The notes beneath the pieces were generated by a model. It saw only the letters and a program-made list of their open reading frames with translations, searched no databases and was not told the DNA's origin. Shown in pieces: positions 1 through 7,600 of a stretch of DNA of 14,262 nt. Position numbers and translations under genes: made by a program. This stretch comes from Euryarchaeota archaeon UBA130 (lineage in GTDB: Archaea; Thermoplasmatota; Poseidoniia; Poseidoniales; Thalassarchaeaceae): contig DAVY01000004.1 of NCBI GenBank assembly GCA_002505775.1, forward strand, positions 15,831 to 30,092, given 5' to 3'. Every line of letters starts with the position of its first letter. Within the stretch, counting starts at the first letter, position 1.

Positions 1-201
1 CTCTCTAGGTACACTGAAGGGGGCAACCTCATCGATAAGCTCCACATGTGAGAGGAACATTCTCCTGCAGCAGTACCTTTCGAGGCCTGCATCGTCCATG
101 GCCTTGTGGGAATCTTCCCCTGATTCTACGGCCTTTCTATAATCTGCATATGCGTGTGCAATAACCTTGCCACAGCTCCAACATCTAACTGGAATTATCA
201 T
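1..201 (-). CDS. rpoN: DNA-directed RNA polymerase subunit N (RpoN/Rpb10), 3' end beyond the window
   Basis: RpoN is a small zinc-binding subunit of archaeal RNA polymerase, homologous to eukaryotic Rpb10, and helps assemble the D-L-N-P platform. Reading the minus strand from ATG at 201 gives 67 open residues before the window edge. It starts MIIPVRCWSCGKVI, the family N-terminus. The four zinc ligands are present: Cys7 and Cys10 (CxxC) and the adjacent pair Cys44-Cys45 in ERYCCRRMFLSHVELIDEVA, which is also family-typical. Family members are usually about 60-75 residues, so only a few residues and the stop are missing. It begins 8 bases after the S9 stop, and an AGGTGA Shine-Dalgarno-like sequence sits over that stop. 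The order S9 then RpoN is the standard archaeal cluster order. The gene is seen directly in the sequence and the identification is secure. Confidence 0.96.
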   Translation of the reverse strand, partial: MIIPVRCWSCGKVIAHAYADYRKAVESGEDSHKAMDDAGLERYCCRRMFLSHVELIDEVAPFSVPRE

Positions 202-205
202 TCAT

Positions 206-211
206 TCACCT
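206..211 (-). promoter_or_regulatory. Shine-Dalgarno-like site for rpoN
   Basis: On the coding (minus) strand AGGTGA lies 4 bases before the rpoN ATG and overlaps the TAG stop of the S9 gene. It matches the middle of the archaeal consensus AGGAGGTGAT. This placement would allow ribosomes finishing S9 to re-initiate on rpoN. Most other genes in this window lack such a clear site, so it is reported as probable only. Confidence 0.4.
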
Positions 212-650
212 ACCTGTAAGACTTCTGCCATTTCTTCCTAGCACCGCGTCCCATTTGGTGTTTGGGTTCCTTTCGCCTAGGATCGTTAACTAGAAGGCTT
301 CTATCAAATCTAAGGTACTCATCCCTGAGCTCCTCGTCATCTCCCTCAGCTCCACCGTTCCATTTTACCAGCCCTCTTGCGATCGCGGTACGAATGGCAT
401 CAACCTGTCCCATCTGGCCGCCACCAACGACATCCACATGGACATCCACGTCTCCCAGTCTATTCATCGCTTCTGCTATCTGAACTGGTTCTAGCGCCTT
501 TCTCTGAGCTAGGCTAGGTCCCATTATGTGTATTGGCTCACCATTAACCCTTACTCTTCCCTTTCCCTTGCGGACAGTGGCCCTAGCGACTGCAGTCTTT
601 CTCTTGCCACTGGTATTGACTGAAATTTTCTTGCTCTTTTTCCTAGCCAT
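210..650 (-). CDS. rps9: 30S ribosomal protein S9 (uS9)
   Basis: S9 is a small-subunit ribosomal protein whose C-terminal tail reaches the decoding centre and contacts P-site tRNA. The conserved N-terminal block TSGKRKTAVARATVRKGKGR, the core VVGGGQMGQVDAIRTAIAR and the basic tail ending KSYR are all present. The Lys/Ser-Tyr-Arg terminus is nearly universal. I start at the ATG at 650, giving 146 residues. It follows the L13 stop by one base, whereas a GTG at 662 would add MLNN and overlap L13. Neither has a good ribosome binding site, so translational coupling to L13 is likely. An acidic insertion (EGDDEELRDEY) precedes the basic tail, as in other archaeal and eukaryotic S9 proteins. The gene sits between L13 and RpoN, the canonical archaeal order. 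Confidence 0.96.
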   Translation of the reverse strand: MARKKSKKISVNTSGKRKTAVARATVRKGKGRVRVNGEPIHIMGPSLAQRKALEPVQIAEAMNRLGDVDVHVDVVGGGQMGQVDAIRTAIARGLVKWNGGAEGDDEELRDEYLRFDRSLLVNDPRRKEPKHQMGRGARKKWQKSYR

Positions 651-651
651 A

Positions 652-1137
652 TTATTCAGCACTCCATCTTGTAGAATCTACTCCTAATGCCTCGCTGATA
701 TCCCCCAGCCTGACAAACTTGAGTGGTAGTGGCTTCTCAATAGCCGTAACATCTCCCCACTGATGGCCATCGGGTAATTCATCTCCACTGAGATTCGAAG
801 GGGTCCCAATCATGACCCTTAGATCTCTTAACGAGTTTCTTCCACTGCTATTCTTCTGGTAAGGTAGCATTCCCCTGACGGTTCTCTTGAAGATTTGATC
901 TGGCATTCTTGGGAAGAATGGCCCCTTTCGAGCATGGTTAAGTTCGTATTTCGACCTGTATTTCCCGAATACTCTCTTCTTAGGGCCTGAGACTATGGCC
1001 CTTTCTGCATTGACTATAATCACTCTCTGCTGGGTTCCCGCCTTTCTAGCTGTGAGCATCTGGGATGCAACATGACTTGCTAGTCTTCCGAGGATTTTGT
1101 CACTGGCATCGTATACTAGAGTTTGCTGATCATCCAA
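652..1137 (-). CDS. rpl13: 50S ribosomal protein L13 (uL13), TTG start
   Basis: L13 is a large-subunit protein that binds 23S rRNA early in assembly. The family landmarks are visible: YDASDKILGRLASHVA near the N-terminus, VIIVNAERAIVSG, and KGPFFPRMPDQIFKRTVRGM. The length of 161 residues is normal for archaea. The start is forced. In this frame a TGA lies at 1144-1146 and the only initiator-like codon before the conserved core is TTG at 1135-1137. The reading therefore overlaps the end of L18e by 8 bases. An ATG that overlaps the L18e stop (ATGA) is in another frame and closes after five codons. S9 follows after one base. I am sure of the identity, and the TTG start follows from the sequence as given. 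Confidence 0.95.
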   Translation of the reverse strand: MDDQQTLVYDASDKILGRLASHVASQMLTARKAGTQQRVIIVNAERAIVSGPKKRVFGKYRSKYELNHARKGPFFPRMPDQIFKRTVRGMLPYQKNSSGRNSLRDLRVMIGTPSNLSGDELPDGHQWGDVTAIEKPLPLKFVRLGDISEALGVDSTRWSAE

Positions 1138-1495
1138 GTATCCTCACCCCCTTCCCATCGGGATTTTCCTTCATCAGCTCCCTGATGGTAAGTACGCGTC
1201 CACCCGCGCCTTCGATCTTGGTCCTAGCTCCGGCACTGACACTGTATGCGGCGACGCTGTGCTGACCTTCGATATCTCCACTGCCTAGTAGCTTTCCTGG
1301 AACGAGTACCATGTCATCGTTCGAAGCATACCTTGACAATCGGCTTAGGTTGGGTTCAGCCCAGTTACTTCGGCTTGACTCAAGCCTTAGTGCTACGTCT
1401 CGCCACAGTGCCGAGCCAGTGGACCTGCTTTGCTCCTTCAAATCGCCGATTAAGGCGATAAGGGACTGGTTGGTCTTTCTGCTCTTCTTACTCAT
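1130..1495 (-). CDS. rpl18e: 50S ribosomal protein L18e (eL18)
   Basis: eL18 is found in archaea and eukaryotes but not bacteria, so it marks the window as archaeal. From the ATG at 1495 it is 121 residues, the usual archaeal length. It contains the family pattern LIALIGDLKEQSR, ALWRDVALRLE, VLVPGKLLGSGD and a C-terminus with ENPDGKGVRILG. The frame stays open upstream to 1582, but the extra 29 residues resemble no part of the family, so I reject that longer start. Upstream, 106 bases separate it from the stop of the giant surface-protein gene. That gap has no T-run terminator I can see, and its only TATA-like string is a weak TTCATAA on the coding strand (1543-1549). It is the first gene of the L18e-L13-S9-RpoN cluster here. 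Confidence 0.95.
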   Translation of the reverse strand: MSKKSRKTNQSLIALIGDLKEQSRSTGSALWRDVALRLESSRSNWAEPNLSRLSRYASNDDMVLVPGKLLGSGDIEGQHSVAAYSVSAGARTKIEGAGGRVLTIRELMKENPDGKGVRILG

Positions 1496-1601
1496 ATGAC
1501 TCCCTCGACGTTTCTTGGGTAGGCGGGCCACCTGAGGCCGTGTTATGAATGCTACGGGCTCGTTGAAAGGCCTGATTGCCACTCAATGGGCCGTTCCGTA
1601 A

Positions 1602-4600
1602 TCAAATTCTGAATCCAGAATCTGCATCATTCTCGTCGACACCAGCAAGTCTTACTTGGCCGTCGGAATCGATGAATTCTCCTGCCCTGGTGACCGTATC
1701 GTACATTGAAGACTCATTGTCTATGGTCCTCACAAGGACACTGTCCCCTAGTGAGACTGTCATGTGGTTGATGATGGCCTGCAGTGTGGAGATAGCGCGA
1801 TCTCTCTGTTCTGCACCGATCTCGTGGTTAGAATACCTAGCCTCCTCGAAAATCGCAAAGAACTCGTCCAAGTCCTCCGGTGGGGCTATTCCGCCCAGCA
1901 TAGAGTTCAATGCATCCTCGAACTCCCTCGTCGTCTCGTATACCTTCTTCATCGCTCCTCTCTTCCTGAAGAATCTGACTAGATCCTTGTAGCAGTTGAA
2001 AATTGTCTGGATGAAGTCGTTGGAAGCCTTGAGTGACATCAGTGAGTCAGTTAAGATTCCTCGAATTATCTCTATTCTCCTTCTCTCAGCGTAATTCCTG
2101 TACATTATGGCTCCGATTAGCAATGCGAATGACAGAGCTATCAAGAGAACGACAGTGACTTGTGCAGTCAAGAAGCTGGCTTGTCCCTCTGGCTGAGTCG
2201 TGTCCATTCTGATCAATGGGGTATTTTCCAAGTCCTCCCCTTGGTAGAACGAAGATTCCTGGAAGTGCACCGTCACTCTCCACTGACCGTCGACGGCACA
2301 TGGCCATGGATTACCAAACGTGTCTAACTGGCCACATTCCCCTGAGAACGGTACGTCCTCACCAAGATAGGTGAAGTTGAATTCAGCCTCCCCCTGCTCA
2401 TTAGTTACATCGTACTGAGGGGGAATGTTGATCCATCCAGTGCCATTCCAGTACTGAATCTTGAATATCACAGTCTCACCTGCAACGGCAACATCTAGCC
2501 TATCCCTCAAGATGGCGACCGAGCCTGTAATATCATCTCCGGGCTTGTATCCGATAGGATCGGCCCATTGCTCCTTGAGAAGTATATCCACTCTGCTTCT
2601 GACAAGGACCTCTATATCCATGAATGAGCTGTTTACCACCGGTGTGGTTTCGGCTCTGCACCCTCCTGGAAGCTCTCTGTCGGGCTCATAAGCCACCCTG
2701 AGAGTTCGGAATCCCTCTAAGGATTCTCCATCCGGTTCTATGCCTCTTCTACTTGGATTATCTTCCGGATCACCGGAGAACCACTTGACTGTACCTGTTC
2801 CATCCTCGGTGATCATAGTACCTATTGGCCTGGTATTTGTCTCAGGGTTGATGTATAGGTTCAGGCATTTGCCTCCTATTGGGTTTCCGTTCACTTGTGT
2901 GAGTAGAGCCTCTACATGGAACGATTCCTTCAGGTATACAACTGGGAATTCAGATCCATTCTGGAAAGTGTAGGTATCTACATCTGAACGGAATGGCCCA
3001 ACTTCCATAATCTGCATTGTGGAGTTAGAGAATACTGGGAATATTCTAGTGGAGGATGAGTTGCTGTACCTATATCTGTCATTATTCTCATAGGAGTTGA
3101 ACTGGATATTCACTCTGGCTTGGCCTGCCGTAACACCAGAAAGGGGGCAGACTATCTCAAAGAATCCATCAGCATCCGTTGTTCCGGGGAGGCAGGAAAT
3201 AACTCCAAGAGAGGAGTCTATCATCTCGTAAGTTATTCTAATTGCCCGATTAGAGAGGTTAGATCCGAGCTCATCCGTCAACTGACCGGTGACGATCATC
3301 GGCTTCTCTATTGCCTGTCCCGTGTTTGGATCAATTTCCGAGGTATACACTATCTGGTCGTCCACAGATAGCTGTGTCCTTCCGATGAGGCTGAATCCAT
3401 CGACTTGGAACTGCATAACCTTCCTGTAGTGGTCGCTGTTAACGATCAAGGCACAAGGATCCCATGCCCCAGATGTGCTGAGAGCGTCCGCTTCCAGGGG
3501 CCCACATCCCTCATGAGGTAGATTCTCTTGGAATCTGAGAATAACGTTGACTGGTCCAAACCCATCTGGGAGGAAAGAGTTAGGGTCGTCTTTCAACAGT
3601 TGAGGGTTCAAGAGAAGCTGATGGTAGATTGATCCAGCGTTGGGGCATAAAGTCTCAATAATCTGCCTGTGCGTCCTGTCTTCGAAATCTGTACCCTCCA
3701 TGATTAGAAGCACCTCCCCTCCATTCTCGAGACACCCGTCCAGGGCCTCTCCGAGATCTTTCTCGACAGCAGTCCGGTTATCATCAGTTACCTGCCCTGA
3801 GAACTCCCAAATATCTCCTGCTTGGAGGAGATTTGGCGTTGTACTTTGAATGCTCAAGTATGTTCTGGAGACCACCCATAGACTGGTCATTGCGGAGCTC
3901 CCTTGTCTAAACGGATCTCCTGGATAGGTTACACCAAGTGTGAAATTACCGAGTTCATGGAATTCGTCAATTGTCAGGTTGATCTTCAAAACTCCATTGT
4001 TATCTGTGATAGCCACTCCAGCTGAATTGTCCGCTGACCAAGTGTAATTCACGGGAGCGTCACGTACAGGTTGGAAAGCATTGTCAATCAATCTGGCTTC
4101 TAGTGTTACATTTTGTCCCCTGTATAGTCTGGGTATTGAGCTGAATTGAAAGTCAGTGGTCCCTATGACTGACACATTGACATAGGCTCCTGTCGGAGCT
4201 AAAACAGATGTTTGATTTCCTGTAAAGTAGAAGTTTGAATTCGTGAAATCCGCTCTTATGCCAAATACTCCTGCTGAGTACTGTGAATACCATGTCCAGT
4301 TGTAATCAAACTGTGCGACCCCATCCACCATACTGGGTACCCTTGCAAATCCAGTTTCTGTGGAGCCTGCAAATACACCATTTCCATCAACGTCGACCTG
4401 AAGGGCCATAGGATCGTGTGGCCATGGGACCATCGTTCGATTCCAGACGGAGCCCACAACCCTGAGTGTCTCGCCGGTAAACATCTCTGGAACTATCTCA
4501 CACCTGACATCGCTATCTGGATCTAAAGGATCAACGGGACCGCATGGAGGGACGTTGAAGTCACCTCCGTTCTGCATGGCAATGAACCAGTGAGTGCCGT

Positions 4601-7600
4601 TAGACGAAAGGAATGGTCTCAATCTGGAGGCCTCACCAGCAAGTGATTGGGGGTTTCCGTCCCAGAGAATTGGGTATGGTTTACCCAAGCTTGCATCCTG
4701 GTAGTCAATATTTGCGTTCACTAGCGAAGGGGAGTGGAATAGTGCTCTCCAAGCCCCGAAGCTTGAGCCTGTGAACTGAGTAGCGTCCCAGAAGTATACT
4801 GGTCTTATCGAGGGGGTAATTATGTCAGCTTCAACATACATCCTGTGCATTGATCTAATATTGAACGAGTCGGATTCATCCCCCTCTAGGTATGGCCACG
4901 GACTCTCTGAACCTAGGTCTGGCCTTGAGTAAGCAGTAAATGTGTAATCGCCTATAGGCAGACTGGTTGAGGTGTAGTTATACCTTCCAATCACATTGTG
5001 AGACTTTGAGAAGTCGTCCCAGACTATTTCCTCATAGCCACCTGGAATAGCTCCAGGTCCGTTATCCATTGTAGAGTTCCACTGCACCTGCTTCCAAATT
5101 CCCTGACTACCAGAGGACTGGACAAATGTCAATGAGACCCATCCACCTGAGTCAGCTCTGTATCCATATCCATAACCATCGAAGACGGTTGGATTGCTAG
5201 TATTGCCAAATGGCCCTCCAGAGACATTGAAAGAGACGGGGGCGTAAGGAAGTCTATTGTCGAAAATCCCTCTGTCCCAGTCTGCAGAATAGTGTACCTT
5301 AAAGTCGACAAACAGTGGTTGCTCATCACTTCTGAAATATGTCCAAGCAACGTAATCCACGGTAGTATTGGCCCTTACCTCAACCGGAATCGGCTCAGTA
5401 GAGGCGCCATCGTGTACGAACATCTCTGTCACTTCGGCGAATATATTGTAAGTTGTGGATGGACCAACCTCTAGGTCCTCTGGGAAGAGATACTGGCCTA
5501 CTTCGAATTCCCCGAATTCATCAGTAAGTACGTCTATTGTCTCCAGTGCAATGGTCCCATTATTGGCCCATTCAATTATGACCTGTACAGGAATATTTGG
5601 CGCTCTGGTAAATACCCCCTGATCCGGGTCTAGCCAGTCCACGCTCCCATTGAACTTAGCAGGGAAGAAAGCGTCTAGCCAGAGAACCGGCTCGGTGAAA
5701 AGTGTGATTCTAGTTGGTATCTTGTCGTCCTCATCGGGTATTCCGTCGTTGTCCTGATCCCAATCTGAGCTTCCATTCCAGTTTTCCTCGAGATGGTCCC
5801 AGTCAACGTCAGTCCTATTGTCTGCGTCATCGTCATTGTCAATCGCGTCAGGCCCTGTACTAGGGTCCGTTGGGTTGGCGATTCCGGAGCCGTTTCCAAA
5901 GTCATCGTGGTCCCATGGATTGGTGGATTCCGAACCGAACCTAGTTGGCCAAAGCATTACTTCGTCCTCATCCTTCATTCCATCTGCGTCGTCATCGTCA
6001 TCGATATCGTCTCTGATACCATCGTTATCATGGTCCCAGGGGGTTATGAAGGGGGTCGCTCCGGATTGCTCGATCACATTGACTAATCCGTCTCCGTCCC
6101 AATCATTGTCGGCCCAATTTGGAGTCCCGTCGTTATCATGGTCCCACGGACTCTGCTCTTCTCCAGTGAAGCATCCCTCTAGGGTCTCCTGTATCGAATC
6201 AGGGACTCCGTTGTTATCGTCATCGGGGTCCTCACCATCAGGAACTCCATCGTTGTCATTGTCCACGTCATAGTACTTTGGAGCCAACAACCCCTGTCCC
6301 AACAGTCCCTTATCCCATACCGCTTGATACCATCCATCATCATCGGGATCAGTGTCTGTTCCATCATCATCGTTGTCCTCACAGTTTGTACCAGTGAAGA
6401 AGGAGCCCGGTGGTTCGGTGTTAGAGTCGTCATCGAGATCGTCGTTCGAGTCGACCTCCATGTAATCCCAGATACCATCATTATCATCATCGATATCCCA
6501 GTGATCATAAATTCCGTCGAAGTCATCATCTAAATCTGCAGTATCATTGAACATGCATTGGGGCTCCATATTTCCTGCAACGGGCGCACCGCAGTCATCA
6601 TCTGGGTCGACGTCATTGTTGAGTAGATCGGCTACCTCGTCGGGAAACATGTTCGCGTTCGAGTCGGCCCCCCATTGGAATAGCCCCCTGTTAACACCTA
6701 CGAACGCGATCCAGAGATCCCTATTATCCATGATGTCGACATAGGATACTGCTGAGCTGGGGCCTACGTCCTGATTTCCATTGAAGTCGAACCAGAAGCA
6801 ATTCTTGTTACAGGTCCATTGGCCGTTAGAGTTACTGCCGTTGTAAGACCCTTGGTCCCATTGTGGGTCAGGCCTAGTGCTGTATGGGTTTGTGTAGATG
6901 GTACCCTGAACTTGAGTGGCCCTGAGAACCGGCCAACCAAAGAGCCACGCCAGCTCAACACCACAAGCAATGGGTTGGAATGCTATCTGGAAGAACATAT
7001 AGAACAGAGACAGATCACACTCGCCATCATTGAGCGAGCCTCCGAACGCTGGATCGTTAACATCCAATCTACCGTCGGATCCCTCGTCCTGATCCCACCA
7101 GTCAGGCATACCATCTGCGTCCATGTCAACATCTATCCCGTTAATCAGTGAGTCTCCATCCATGTCTATATCGAAGAAATTGTTACCATTCCAAGGGCTC
7201 CATTTCATCATTACGTGCCAATACATCTCTGGTACAACCCCATTGGAGTCCATAGTGCTTAAGCCCGTCACAGGGTCAACACTCTCCTGATATCCGTTGT
7301 AGGGGAGTATGAAGTGATGGTCATCGGCGAAGAACGGGCTGAAATGCCAGAACTGATCCCACCTCAGTGGTTGTAGCATTGTGTATGTTGTTCCGTCATC
7401 ACTACCATCAATCAGTTCGCCGTCTTGATGCGAGTAAGAATTGTCGAACTGGTCAGTGGAGTCGCTGTCCACGACACCACAGTTCCCGTCATCAGGATCA
7501 TAGAGGTCCGAGATTCCATCGTTGTCATCGTCCCAGTCCAAATCATTAGAGAGTCCGTCGCCGTCAATGTCTGTGTCTATGTCATTGGCACCATCATCTC

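Noticed and set aside
1496..1582. N-terminal extension of L18e to position 1582
   Set aside because: The extra 29 residues do not resemble the family, while the ATG at 1495 gives the normal length and N-terminus.
5818..6273. Plus-strand open frame rich in Ser and Leu opposite the calcium repeats
   Set aside because: It is the antisense reading of GAT/GAC-rich Asp repeats, which gives Ser-rich strings. The same effect makes other plus-strand frames across 7400-8950. None has an independent family signal.
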